A DNA stretch of 64,000 nt from Ditibartonella apis (GTDB taxonomy: Bacteria; Pseudomonadota; Alphaproteobacteria; Rhizobiales; Rhizobiaceae), in NCBI RefSeq assembly GCF_001952075.1, contig NZ_LXYU01000002.1, positions 496,001 to 560,000 of the forward strand, in the 5' to 3' direction. This document shows positions 22,681-31,071 of this stretch, piece after piece. The position numbers and the translations under genes are program-made. Under the pieces are notes generated by a model, which was not told the origin of the DNA, made no database searches, and saw only the letters and a program-made list of their open reading frames with translations. Within the stretch, counting starts at the first letter, position 1; every line of letters begins with the position of its first letter.

Positions 22681-23373
22681 ATGACAATCGGACTTGATCG
22701 TTTTACAGTTAAGGTCAATGGTGCACGCATGACTTGTGATTGTAGTGGCGCAGCCTACTGGCACGCCGAAAAACTGCTGATTGTTGCCGATCTTCACCTT
22801 GAAAAATCATCATGTTTTGCCCGCCACGGCCAATTATTGCCTCCCTATGACAGTGAACGCACGCTTAAGCGTTTGAAAAATGTGGTCGGAAAATACCAAC
22901 CACAAACAATTATCGCCTTGGGCGACAGCTTCCATGACAATCAGGCATCCACACAACTTTCTGAAAAAAACCGGCAATTGCTTGAAGACATCATTACTCA
23001 TCGCGAGATGATCTGGATTGCCGGAAATCACGATGATGAAAAAACAGAATTTGCCGGCCAATGGACACATGAAATCCGGATAGGCTCGTTGTTATTCCGT
23101 CACGAACCACTTGCCGGAACACAGACAGGGGAAATTGCCGGTCACCTTCATCCCGCTCTTCGCATTTCCCGCCGGGGCATGTCGGTTAGACGATTTTGTT
23201 TTGCAAGCGACGGAAGGAGGATGATTTTGCCGGCATTCGGCGCCTATGCCGGTGGTTTGGATCTGACAAACAAAGCTTTTCGCGACATTTTTGATAAATC
23301 GGCGTTGATTGCTTGTCTATTAGGCAAGAACACTATTTACCCTATTCAAAAACAATCTTTCTTTTCGCAGTAA
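22681..23373 (+). CDS. pdeM: DNA-ligase-associated metallophosphoesterase PdeM
   Basis: A calcineurin-like phosphoesterase of about 230 residues that accompanies the Lhr-type helicase. The metal-site motifs appear in order: VADLHLEKSSCFARHG (D-x-H), ALGDSFHD (GD), AGNHDDE (GNHD), RHEPL and AGHLHP (GHxH). The family is thought to act as an endonuclease in repair together with helicase, exonuclease and ligase. A TTG at 22651 inside the helicase end is an alternative start; I prefer ATG 22681, which has GGTGG just upstream and gives the usual N-terminus. Confidence 0.9.
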   Translation: MTIGLDRFTVKVNGARMTCDCSGAAYWHAEKLLIVADLHLEKSSCFARHGQLLPPYDSERTLKRLKNVVGKYQPQTIIALGDSFHDNQASTQLSEKNRQLLEDIITHREMIWIAGNHDDEKTEFAGQWTHEIRIGSLLFRHEPLAGTQTGEIAGHLHPALRISRRGMSVRRFCFASDGRRMILPAFGAYAGGLDLTNKAFRDIFDKSALIACLLGKNTIYPIQKQSFFSQ

Positions 23374-23514
23374 TTTCTTCCGATGTATTACGATTGCTAG
23401 CCTTGAAACTATCACTTTTCCCGTTGTGAAATAGTCGTTAAATCCGGTCTTAAATAGAGTGTCGGGGTCACACTGCCTCCGTCAAAAAATAGCGATACCA
23501 TCTTGATTGAACAA

Positions 23515-24312
23515 TCAATCTTTACGGAAAATCAGCCGCCCGAGAATGCCGGTGAAAATTGCTACAAAGACCGCGACGAAGCCATAATAAACGGGGTTAT
23601 CCTGCGCAAAACGGTAGATTGCATAAGCGGTGTGTGCTTTCACAATCTCGAGCTCTGTGGTGACTGTCTCGACAAACTCGCCATCGCGAAAAAGATAAGC
23701 ATGAATTGTATGATGACCGACAGGGATATTGGCAGGCAATTTGAAATTCGCTGAAAAAAGCGAAGCCGAGCCGAACGTGACTGCGCCGATATTCTCGCTA
23801 TAAAGATGTTGATGAAGCTTGAGCTTGATAAGCTCCTGACGAAATAGCTTTGCTTTTTCTTCATCGTCCGACTCTGCACGAAGTGGCAAATATTCAAGCC
23901 CCAACCCCAATCTTTTATAATTGACCGGGCTGGTTATATCCCTGATTTCGCGGGTGGTTGCCATTGCATAGGATTGTGGAACCGCGGTGAATGCCAATGC
24001 ATCCGCGTTTACCCATACGCCGAGCTTACGCTTTTTCTCGCGCATTATCATTGGTCTTACAGGTCCTTCCATGACCACAATAATGTCATAGCGCCCTTGG
24101 CGTCTTAGTTGAGGATCGGCATTTTCGAGGACACCGGCAATATAGACGTTACGACCGGCAAAATTGGTATCAAGTGTAATGGCATTGGTCGTCACGATGA
24201 TCTGGATATTTTCTTTAGGTCCCGCATTTTCAACGGGCGCATCAGCCTTGGCAAGGCCGGGTGCCAGAAAAAGTGTAAGATAAAACAAAAGTGCGGCATA
24301 AACTGTTTTCAT
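23515..24312 (-). CDS. TIGR02186-family alphaproteobacterial transmembrane protein
   Basis: A 265-residue protein with a signal peptide (KTVYAALLFYLTLFLAPGLAKA), a periplasmic domain rich in beta strands (NIQIIVTTNAITLDTNFAG to TTELEIVKA) and a single C-terminal membrane segment (VYYGFVAVFVAIFTGILG) ending in basic RLIFRKD. This layout matches the alphaproteobacterial family known as TIGR02186, whose function is not established. The ATG at 24312 follows the stop of the TauE-like gene by one base (TGAAATG), so the two are translationally coupled and probably act together in sulfur-compound export. Confidence 0.85.
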   Translation of the reverse strand: MKTVYAALLFYLTLFLAPGLAKADAPVENAGPKENIQIIVTTNAITLDTNFAGRNVYIAGVLENADPQLRRQGRYDIIVVMEGPVRPMIMREKKRKLGVWVNADALAFTAVPQSYAMATTREIRDITSPVNYKRLGLGLEYLPLRAESDDEEKAKLFRQELIKLKLHQHLYSENIGAVTFGSASLFSANFKLPANIPVGHHTIHAYLFRDGEFVETVTTELEIVKAHTAYAIYRFAQDNPVYYGFVAVFVAIFTGILGRLIFRKD

Positions 24313-24313
24313 T

Positions 24314-25234
24314 TCAACCGCCAATGAAGGTGAGAGAAAACAGATCGTCAGGACGAACAAAAAGTTCAAAAGCAAGACGGGCACAAACCAGTAAAACCAG
24401 AATGGCAAGCAGCATGCGCAATTGTTCGGCTTTGAGCTTACGGCCTATCCGCGTTCCATAGGTTGCGCCAATAACGCCGCCAACCATCAGCAAAAAAGCA
24501 AGCACAATATCAACCGACTGGTTTGTTATACTCTGTAGAACAGTTGTGAAGGCGGTAACAAAAGTAATCTGGAAAAGCGATGTACCGACAACAACATTGG
24601 TAGGCACGCGTAACATGTAAATGAGTGCGGGAACCATAATAAAACCGCCGCCTACCCCCATAACAGAAGAAAGCAAACCGATAACAAGTCCGATTCCAAG
24701 AACCGGAATAATGCTCACATAGATTTTTGACGCACGAAACCGCATTTTCAATGGTAAGCGTTGTGCCAGACTGTGGTGTCCCGGGCGACGGATAACAATA
24801 GCTTTGCCCCGTCTTGCATTGACAATAGCCCGCCAGCTTTCAATGGCCATAAGGCTGCCAACACCGCCTAGAAGGATAACGTAAAGTAAAGAAATGATGA
24901 GATCGAGCTGACCAAGCTTACGTAAATAACTGAATAGCCCGACACCAAGGCAAGACCCCAATATACCGCCGATGACAAGAAGAATGCCAAGCTTGATATC
25001 GAGTGTTCCGCGTTTGAAATGCGTAAGCGCACCGGTGACAGATGATGCAATAACCTGATTTGCACCTGTACCGACGGCAATAGCAGGTGGTACGTTATAA
25101 AAAATAAGAAGCGGCGTAATCAAAAATCCGCCGCCAACGCCAAACATTCCGGAAAGAAAACCGACAACCCCACCCATGCCGATAAGGATCAGCATATTGA
25201 GCGACATTTCTGCTATCGGTAAATAAATACTCAC
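24314..25234 (-). CDS. TauE/SafE-family membrane transporter
   Basis: An inner-membrane protein of about 306 residues with around eight hydrophobic segments and two repeated halves, each with the family motif: GFLSGMFGVGGGFLITPLLI near the N-terminus and GLLSSVMGVGGGFIMVPALI in the middle. The TauE/SafE family exports sulfite, sulfoacetate or related anions; the substrate here is unknown. GTG 25234 is chosen because AGGTGA lies six bases upstream; GTG 25243 and ATG 25207 are alternatives. It is coupled to the TIGR02186 gene downstream, a pairing I recall from other alphaproteobacteria. Confidence 0.88.
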   Translation of the reverse strand: MSIYLPIAEMSLNMLILIGMGGVVGFLSGMFGVGGGFLITPLLIFYNVPPAIAVGTGANQVIASSVTGALTHFKRGTLDIKLGILLVIGGILGSCLGVGLFSYLRKLGQLDLIISLLYVILLGGVGSLMAIESWRAIVNARRGKAIVIRRPGHHSLAQRLPLKMRFRASKIYVSIIPVLGIGLVIGLLSSVMGVGGGFIMVPALIYMLRVPTNVVVGTSLFQITFVTAFTTVLQSITNQSVDIVLAFLLMVGGVIGATYGTRIGRKLKAEQLRMLLAILVLLVCARLAFELFVRPDDLFSLTFIGG

Positions 25235-25437
25235 ATCTCTCACCTAAAGGAAACAGCATCTATTGTTTCTTACCGGTACTGTTATCAATTTCCATCTTTC
25301 GCACATTATACCGGCAAGGTGACAACAGGTTCCCAAAAACTATATCACATAAGTCAAACACGGATTGCTACCCTTACAAGCAAAATAAAAACATGAGTAC
25401 CTGACAATTCACGCCCGAAAGCTATCATGCACTCCAC

Positions 25438-26526
25438 TCAACGAAGGAAAGAGAAGACAGATGCATGGTCTGATATATTAAAATGACCGCTTAAACCGTA
25501 GGCAAAAACCGCCATCAAAAAAAGTGCACTCACCCGTGTCAAAGTTCTTCCGGCTTTATCCCGATTTTGCAGCTTTGCGAATAAATTTGTTTTAATTCCT
25601 TTGTTGACCGCACGTGCACAACAAATCAGGCGCCCACTTGTTTCAGCGTCAAATTTTTGCATGCAACTTTTTGACTTGGTGTTACCCGTTTCCGGCATTT
25701 GAATTTGTACTTTATTTTCAAGTCCGGTTTTATCAGTGTCTGTCGGCGCGTTATTTATTTCGCCGGTCAACTCCGGCGTTTTTTTTTCAGCCAATATGCG
25801 AATAACAGACTTGTCGAAAACTTTTTGCGCATCTTTATGATTTTGTCCACTCGTCGGCGTGGGGATTTGCGTCGAGTTCAAGAGGGAGGCAAAATTTTCT
25901 TTCTCAACTTTTACGCTGTCTTCGGATGAACCTTTCGTAGGAGATTTATCATGGGCATCAAGAGTTGCCTGAAGATTTGTAATTTGCCGCTGGAGGGAAA
26001 CAAGTTGCACCGAAAACCGTGAGGCTGCTACTGCTTCGCGCAATTGGCGCGAGATTTCCTGATTGGCTTTCTGGCTTTCAGCCGCTAAACTTTTTGTCTG
26101 CTCGGAAAGTTCCTGCTTCAACCGCGATTGCACTTCATCGGCAACCTCTTTCATCAATATTTGCCTATCGCTAGCCGCTGTTGTTTTCATTCCCTGTCCA
26201 TTTTCGACGAGAAGTTGCTCAAGCCGCTGGAAATGATGAACTAGTTCGTTCTGTGCAGTCTTTCTTGCCTCATACTCTTTAAGCAAAGCGCGTGCTATAT
26301 CATCAAGATAAGCTTTTACACCGTCATCTTTGTTTTGCGGGAAAGGCATAACATTTTCTGTTTCTCTTGTCGGTGCTTTTGTTTTCATTTGTTCATGAAC
26401 CGACCGCAACCGTACGGCAATATCCGACAAAGTCAGTTGTTGTTGCTCATTTTTTTGTGGCTGAAATCGCGCAAAATTCTTGTCATCCGCTTCATTCGGA
26501 ATAAGCGATAAACGGTTCATATTCAT
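25438..26526 (-). CDS. Coiled-coil protein with C-terminal membrane anchor, unknown function
   Basis: A 362-residue protein without a recognised domain. Residues 25-200 are rich in Gln, Glu, Lys and Ala with heptad-like stretches (for example VADEVQSRLKQELSEQTKSL and ISRQLREAVAASRFSVQL), predicting a long coiled coil. A disordered, Thr- and Pro-rich part follows. Near the end a single hydrophobic segment (VSALFLMAVFAYGLSGHF) could anchor it in the inner membrane with the coil in the cytoplasm. The start at ATG 26526 has AAAGG upstream; the frame extends 18 bases more. It is divergent from the ABC operon. It could be a scaffold or envelope protein, which is inference. Confidence 0.7.
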   Translation of the reverse strand: MNMNRLSLIPNEADDKNFARFQPQKNEQQQLTLSDIAVRLRSVHEQMKTKAPTRETENVMPFPQNKDDGVKAYLDDIARALLKEYEARKTAQNELVHHFQRLEQLLVENGQGMKTTAASDRQILMKEVADEVQSRLKQELSEQTKSLAAESQKANQEISRQLREAVAASRFSVQLVSLQRQITNLQATLDAHDKSPTKGSSEDSVKVEKENFASLLNSTQIPTPTSGQNHKDAQKVFDKSVIRILAEKKTPELTGEINNAPTDTDKTGLENKVQIQMPETGNTKSKSCMQKFDAETSGRLICCARAVNKGIKTNLFAKLQNRDKAGRTLTRVSALFLMAVFAYGLSGHFNISDHASVFSFLR

Positions 26527-26881
26527 TGCACGGCCTTTACTCAAAACTCGATAAACGGGAGCATTACAGGCTTGAGAGCGCTAATAGTCGTCAAGCCCTT
26601 GTTAGTCATAGCCCAAGTTTGGTAAATTTAGCCTTAACTATAAAAACAATGGCAATATCCGATCAAAACCTTCGCTCTTCCATCGCAAAAATTTCTAACG
26701 GCTTTGATTGCTTTGGAAAATTTCCGCAACATTATTTCAAACCATGATAAAACAATCGTTATTTAATACTAAAAAGATATGTTTTTTATAATTTTTCTTT
26801 TATCCTGATAGACGATGTGGCGAACGAAAAATCGATTGAAATGCGATCTGCCGCATCACAATGAAATTATGGAATATAAGA
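26527..26881. other. Divergent intergenic region, no gene seen
   Basis: 355 AT-rich bases between the coiled-coil protein gene and the NitT/TauT-type ABC operon. Promoters for both directions must lie here, but no operator or repeat stands out. Confidence 0.4.
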
Positions 26882-27709
26882 ATGCCTGAAGCAATAAAAC
26901 AAGATAGATCCGGCGATGGAGCTCTGCCGCCAGCGGTCAAACTCAATGATGTAAGCGTGGTTTTTAACAATTTTACAGCTGTAAAAAAAGCTGATCTTGA
27001 AGTACCGGCAGGACAATTTCTAGCAATTGTCGGTCCGACGGGTTGCGGAAAATCGACTTTGCTCAATGTGGCAGCGGGTCTTTTGCCGCCTGCCAGTGGC
27101 ACATGCGAGATATTCGGTCATCCTCTTTCAGGCATCAATCACGAAGCCGGTTACCTTTTCCAGTCTGATTCATTAATGCCCTGGAAAACGGCCGTAGACA
27201 ATATTGCAATCGGTTTGGAAATCCGTGGCGTCAAAAGACAGGATGCATTAAACCAGTCGCGGGAATGGCTTGCCCGTGTCGGCCTCCAATCATTCGGCAA
27301 TCGCTATCCGCACCAATTGTCGGGCGGGCAAAGAAAGCGCATCGGGCTTGCACAAGTTTTAATCCTTAATCCCAAGCTCATTTTAATGGATGAGCCGTTC
27401 GGACCACTTGACGCTCAAACACGGGTTCTGATGGGCGATCTCCTTTTGAAATTATGGTCGAGAGACCGCAAGGCCGTTATGTTTGTGACACATGATCTGG
27501 AAGAAGCAATTACACTTGCCGATCGCGTTATTATTATTTCGGCAGGGCCGGCTTCACATGTCAAAGGTGATTATCTCATCAATTTGCCGCGCCCGCGCAA
27601 TTTGCAGGAAATCCGGCTTACAACCGAATTTGCGGAGATCCACAGGACATTATGGAATGATCTTAAAGAAGAGGTGCTCAAAGCCTATGAACAAGGAGAT
27701 AAATCATGA
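26882..27709 (+). CDS. NitT/TauT-type ABC transporter, ATP-binding protein
   Basis: The ATPase of a three-gene importer of the nitrate/sulfonate/taurine class. Walker A is GPTGCGKSTLL, the Q-loop is LFQSDSLMPWKTA (the PW is typical of SsuB/TauB/ThiZ), the signature is LSGGQRKRIGLAQ, Walker B is LILMDEPFGPLD and the switch histidine lies in FVTHDLEEA. It comprises about 275 residues from ATG 26882; an ATG at 26861 is possible. The permease start overlaps its stop (ATGA). The substrate cannot be read from this subunit. Confidence 0.92.
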   Translation: MPEAIKQDRSGDGALPPAVKLNDVSVVFNNFTAVKKADLEVPAGQFLAIVGPTGCGKSTLLNVAAGLLPPASGTCEIFGHPLSGINHEAGYLFQSDSLMPWKTAVDNIAIGLEIRGVKRQDALNQSREWLARVGLQSFGNRYPHQLSGGQRKRIGLAQVLILNPKLILMDEPFGPLDAQTRVLMGDLLLKLWSRDRKAVMFVTHDLEEAITLADRVIIISAGPASHVKGDYLINLPRPRNLQEIRLTTEFAEIHRTLWNDLKEEVLKAYEQGDKS

Positions 27710-28497
27710 AGCGTCTGAAGATTTTTCTGTTACAGCTTTCGGTTGCTATTATCTTCTTCTTTCTGTGGGAAATAGGAACGACTGTTCCGCTTTTTAACGG
27801 CAAACCGATTCTGCCGCCCTTCTTCTTTTCAACACCGATTGATATTTTTAAACGCATTGGTCTTGATTTCCAGAGCGGTAAAGTCTGGTACCATTTATGG
27901 ATTACGCTGCTTGAAACAATTCTCGCTTTCGCTATTGGTGCAGGTGGCGGCATTTTATTGGGCTTCTGGTTTGCACAAAAGAAAATGTTGGCAGCGGTTT
28001 TTGACCCCTATATCAAAGCGGCAAATGCTTTGCCACGTGTCGTTCTTGCACCGATTTTCGCACTCTGGTTCGGCCTTGGTATATGGTCCAAAGTTGCACT
28101 CGGCTTTACACTTGTGTTTTTCGTTGTGTTTTTCAACGTTTACCAAGGGGTAAGAGAAGTCAATCCGACCATTCTCGCAAATGCCCGCATGATCGGCATG
28201 AACGAGCGGCAATTATTGCGCCATGTTTATCTCCCCTCTGCCATGACATGGGTGTTCTCGTCGCTTCATACATCTGTCGGATTTGCTATGGTGGGTGCGG
28301 TTGTCGGAGAATATCTCGGCGCATCTGCCGGCCTTGGCTATCTTATTTCGCAAGCAGAAGGTGTTTTCGACGTTACCGGCGTATTTTCCGGTATGTTAAT
28401 TCTGACCATTTTTGTTATTCTGATTGATATTCTCGTCAGTATGATCGAAAAACGGCTTCTGATCTGGCGGGCAGACCCGCGTGGCAAACAATCTTGA
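27706..28497 (+). CDS. NitT/TauT-type ABC transporter, permease
   Basis: A 263-residue inner-membrane permease with about six membrane segments. The cytoplasmic EAA loop that contacts the ATPase is around NPTILANARMIGMNERQLLRHVYLPSA. The ATG overlaps the stop of the ATPase gene and has AAGGAG upstream, so the two are coupled. The stop at 28497 lies inside a 17-base tandem duplication that also carries the ribosome site of the next gene. The family is clear; the substrate is not. Confidence 0.92.
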   Translation: MKRLKIFLLQLSVAIIFFFLWEIGTTVPLFNGKPILPPFFFSTPIDIFKRIGLDFQSGKVWYHLWITLLETILAFAIGAGGGILLGFWFAQKKMLAAVFDPYIKAANALPRVVLAPIFALWFGLGIWSKVALGFTLVFFVVFFNVYQGVREVNPTILANARMIGMNERQLLRHVYLPSAMTWVFSSLHTSVGFAMVGAVVGEYLGASAGLGYLISQAEGVFDVTGVFSGMLILTIFVILIDILVSMIEKRLLIWRADPRGKQS

Positions 28498-28522
28498 GAA
28501 GAAAGCAATCTTGAGGAGAAAG
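28489..28522 (+). repeat. 17-base tandem duplication spanning stop codon and ribosome site
   Basis: CAATCTTGAGAAGAAAG (28489-28505) is followed directly by CAATCTTGAGGAGAAAG (28506-28522), with one mismatch. The first copy contains the permease stop (TGA). The second supplies the GAGGAG ribosome site of the binding-protein gene. It looks like a local slippage duplication. Confidence 0.9.
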
Positions 28523-28525
28523 CTT

Positions 28526-29572
28526 ATGAAATTCAGTTCCCATTTCAGAAAATTCATCTTTCGATTGGGTCTAATATTCGCCGTTTTGTCCGTCACGCTC
28601 ACGGGAAACGCTTTTGCCAATGACGAACCGGAAAAGAAAGACATCACTTTGAGCGTAGGCGGTGCACCGCTTTTCTATTATTTGCCTTTGGCTATTGCCT
28701 CGCAAAAAGGCTTTTTCAAAGAGGAAGGACTGGATGTCAAAGTGGTGGACTTGAAAGGTGGTTCACAATCGCTTCAAGCACTTCTGGGAGGGTCGGCGGA
28801 CGTGACGACCGGCGCTTACGATCAGGTCATTCGTATGCATTCGAAAGGTCAGGATGTCCGTGCCGTGCTGGAGCTCGACCGTTATCCGGCAATTGTGCTT
28901 GCCGTCCGCGCCGATTTGAAAGACAAAGTCAAAAAGCCTGGTGATCTCAAAGGAATGAAAATCGGCGTTACAGCACCCGGTTCTTCAACAAACAATTTTC
29001 TCAATTATTTGCTCGATAAAGATGGCATCAAACCGGACGAAGTTTCAGTGATCGGAACCGGAGCCGGTGCAACAGCGATAGCAGCAATGAAACGCGGCGA
29101 AATTGATGCCATTGTCAATCTTGACCCTGTGATCTCGACCTTAATGCACGACAATTCGGTTTTCATTCTTGTCGACACAAGAACCGAAGCAGATATGGAA
29201 AAGATATTCGGAACACGCACAATGTCTTCCGGAGTTCTTTATACAAAAAAGGAATTTATCGACAACTATCCGAACACCGTCCAACATATCACCAACGCTT
29301 TCGTCAAAGCCTTGAAATGGTTACAAACAGCAACACCGGATGATGTCGCCAATGCTGTTCCGCCAGAATATATCGGTAATAATCGCGAAGTTTATCTGGA
29401 AGCGGTCAAAAATTCGCTTCCTTCCTATTCACATGACGGCTTGATTTCCAGAGGAAGTCAGGAAGCAACATTGAAACTTCTTTCCTATGACAAAACAATC
29501 GACGGAAGTAAAATCGATTTGTCGCAAACTTTCGATGATCGTTTTGTCAAAAAAGCACTTGAAAATCATTAA
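28526..29572 (+). CDS. NitT/TauT-type ABC transporter, periplasmic substrate-binding protein
   Basis: A 348-residue binding protein with a signal peptide (FIFRLGLIFAVLSVTLTGNAFA) and the two-lobed NMT1/SsuA fold. Family features are LSVGGAPLFYYLPLAIASQKGFFKEEGLDV, GGSQSLQALLGGSADVTTGAYDQ and LKGMKIGVTAPGSSTNN. GAGGAG seven bases before ATG 28526 fixes the start; the frame extends upstream into the permease gene. Related proteins bind nitrate, sulfonates, thiamine precursors or aromatic acids. The adjacent MaoC gene suggests an organic acid here, which is inference. Confidence 0.9.
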   Translation: MKFSSHFRKFIFRLGLIFAVLSVTLTGNAFANDEPEKKDITLSVGGAPLFYYLPLAIASQKGFFKEEGLDVKVVDLKGGSQSLQALLGGSADVTTGAYDQVIRMHSKGQDVRAVLELDRYPAIVLAVRADLKDKVKKPGDLKGMKIGVTAPGSSTNNFLNYLLDKDGIKPDEVSVIGTGAGATAIAAMKRGEIDAIVNLDPVISTLMHDNSVFILVDTRTEADMEKIFGTRTMSSGVLYTKKEFIDNYPNTVQHITNAFVKALKWLQTATPDDVANAVPPEYIGNNREVYLEAVKNSLPSYSHDGLISRGSQEATLKLLSYDKTIDGSKIDLSQTFDDRFVKKALENH

Positions 29573-29579
29573 TATTTTA

Positions 29580-29607
29580 AAGCCGGGTATGATTTATTAT
29601 CCGGCTT
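29580..29607 (+). terminator. Stem-loop between ABC operon and MaoC gene
   Basis: AAGCCGGGTA (29580-29589) pairs with TATCCGGCTT (29598-29607) with one G-U pair and an eight-base loop. No T run follows directly, so it may be a weak terminator, an attenuator or an mRNA 3' end protector. Confidence 0.45.
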
Positions 29608-29661
29608 GCTGTTGAATTGATTTTTAAATAAAAATATCGGGAAACTGGCGGAGGAGATAAA

Positions 29662-30492
29662 TTGGCAAATTTTACCGATTGGGTAGGAAAAACAGAAACT
29701 ATCGAGGATGTGCTTGATTATGTGCTGGTGGCGCGCATGGCCGCCACACTGGGAACAAAGCTGCCGGAAAGAACAGGTCCTCTGCCACATTTATGGCATT
29801 GGATGTATTTTCAGCCAACGCTTTCCTTTCATTCATTAGGCGAAGACGGGCACCCCTCACGAGGAGAATTCTTGCCTCCGGCAGAAAATCTCAATCGAAT
29901 GTGGGCTGGCGGAAGGCTGAAATTTTTCCACCCTCTGATTATCGGAGAGCCTGCAAAACGTATATCGACTATTCGTGAGATTACCGAAAAGCAAGGCAGA
30001 AGCGGAAAACTTCTCTTTGTGACTGTTGAACATAAACATATTCAAAACAGTGAAACCGCGCTTCTTGAAGAGCAAGATATCGTTTATCGCGAACGGACAA
30101 AATTTGTGACTGCAAAATCGGATCCCTGCCCTCACGGTCAATGGTCAGAGACACATGAAGCCAATAGTGTCACTCTATTCCGTTATTCGGCAGTGACTTT
30201 CAATGCCCACCGCATCCATTATGATTATCCTTACGTCACCGATAAAGAAGGCTATCCTGGCTTGCTGGTACAAGGCCAATTATTGGCAACTTTAGCGCTT
30301 CAGGCATTCAAAAATGCCAATCCGGATGCGAGACTATCAAGCTTTTGCTTCCGCAGCCAAAGACCGATTTTTTGTCCGAATAAATTTATAACAGCAGGTC
30401 AAAAAACAAGCACGGGCAAAGCCGAACTTTGGGTGGGCAATGAAAACGGCATTGCACAATCAAGCAGCGTCGAATTCATGCTTGATCACTAA
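29662..30492 (+). CDS. MaoC-like hydratase, mesaconyl-C4-CoA/itaconyl-CoA hydratase type
   Basis: A 276-residue double hot-dog enzyme. The N-terminal half (WVGKTETIEDVLDYVLVARMAATLG) matches the FAS1-like dehydratase domain of mesaconyl-C4-CoA hydratases. The C-terminal half carries the hydratase motif, YSAVTFNAHRIHYDYPYVT, whose Asn-Ala-His-Arg-Ile-His-Tyr-Asp run holds the catalytic His and Asp. The predicted reaction is reversible hydration of a branched or short unsaturated CoA ester. The start codon is TTG, supported by GGAGGAGATAAA directly before it; there is no nearby ATG. It follows the ABC importer after 89 bases and may process the imported acid once it is CoA-linked. Confidence 0.82.
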   Translation: MANFTDWVGKTETIEDVLDYVLVARMAATLGTKLPERTGPLPHLWHWMYFQPTLSFHSLGEDGHPSRGEFLPPAENLNRMWAGGRLKFFHPLIIGEPAKRISTIREITEKQGRSGKLLFVTVEHKHIQNSETALLEEQDIVYRERTKFVTAKSDPCPHGQWSETHEANSVTLFRYSAVTFNAHRIHYDYPYVTDKEGYPGLLVQGQLLATLALQAFKNANPDARLSSFCFRSQRPIFCPNKFITAGQKTSTGKAELWVGNENGIAQSSSVEFMLDH

Positions 30493-31071
30493 AATTCTTC
30501 TCCAAAATAACGCCTTTCAAGAGATCGGTTCTCTGAAGATTGCCAATTTTCCGGCCTCTTAAAGGCTATTTTTTAACTTCATACCTATTTTATGGTGTTG
30601 AACAAGTCTTATCATTTTCTTGCCCCTGATATCCATTGCTGCAAAGAATTTTAAAATTATCGGGTCGAGATTATCCGTTTATCGCATGGTCTTCGGTTAC
30701 TCGACTTACCGTCAGATATATGAATAACATTCATAATAACATGCAGCTTTTCCTGTCTAAACAGCGCAATCAATTATGTTAAGTTCTTTAAGAACAGCCC
30801 ATGGAATTTCATTGGCGAGGCTTGAATGTCATCTAGCTCGTTTCGGTTCAAAAACTCATTCGAGCACCCGATTAGATAGGCAAATTTGTCAAATGACAAA
30901 GCCGCTTTGCCAATCGATTTTTCCGTAAGGTTATAAAAGAAACGAGAACAAGCGTTCGGAAAACTACGTGAAAGTTTAAGGACCGGTTTCATCAGGAACT
31001 TTCCGGAAGTTAGCCCATCCAATCAATCACGCTCAATTTTCGCGCAATCTGTTCTTAAAGAGGAAAATAAA
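30493..31071. other. Intergenic region before the aldo/keto reductase, no confident gene
   Basis: 579 bases. A minus-strand frame of 82 codons (30774-31022) has no ribosome site or recognisable domain and is not called. No tRNA or terminator with a T run is seen. The length suggests a lost or decayed gene, but I cannot name it. Confidence 0.4.

Noticed and set aside
30774..31022. 82-codon minus-strand frame before the aldo/keto reductase
   Set aside because: No ribosome site, no family, and not coupled to any neighbour.
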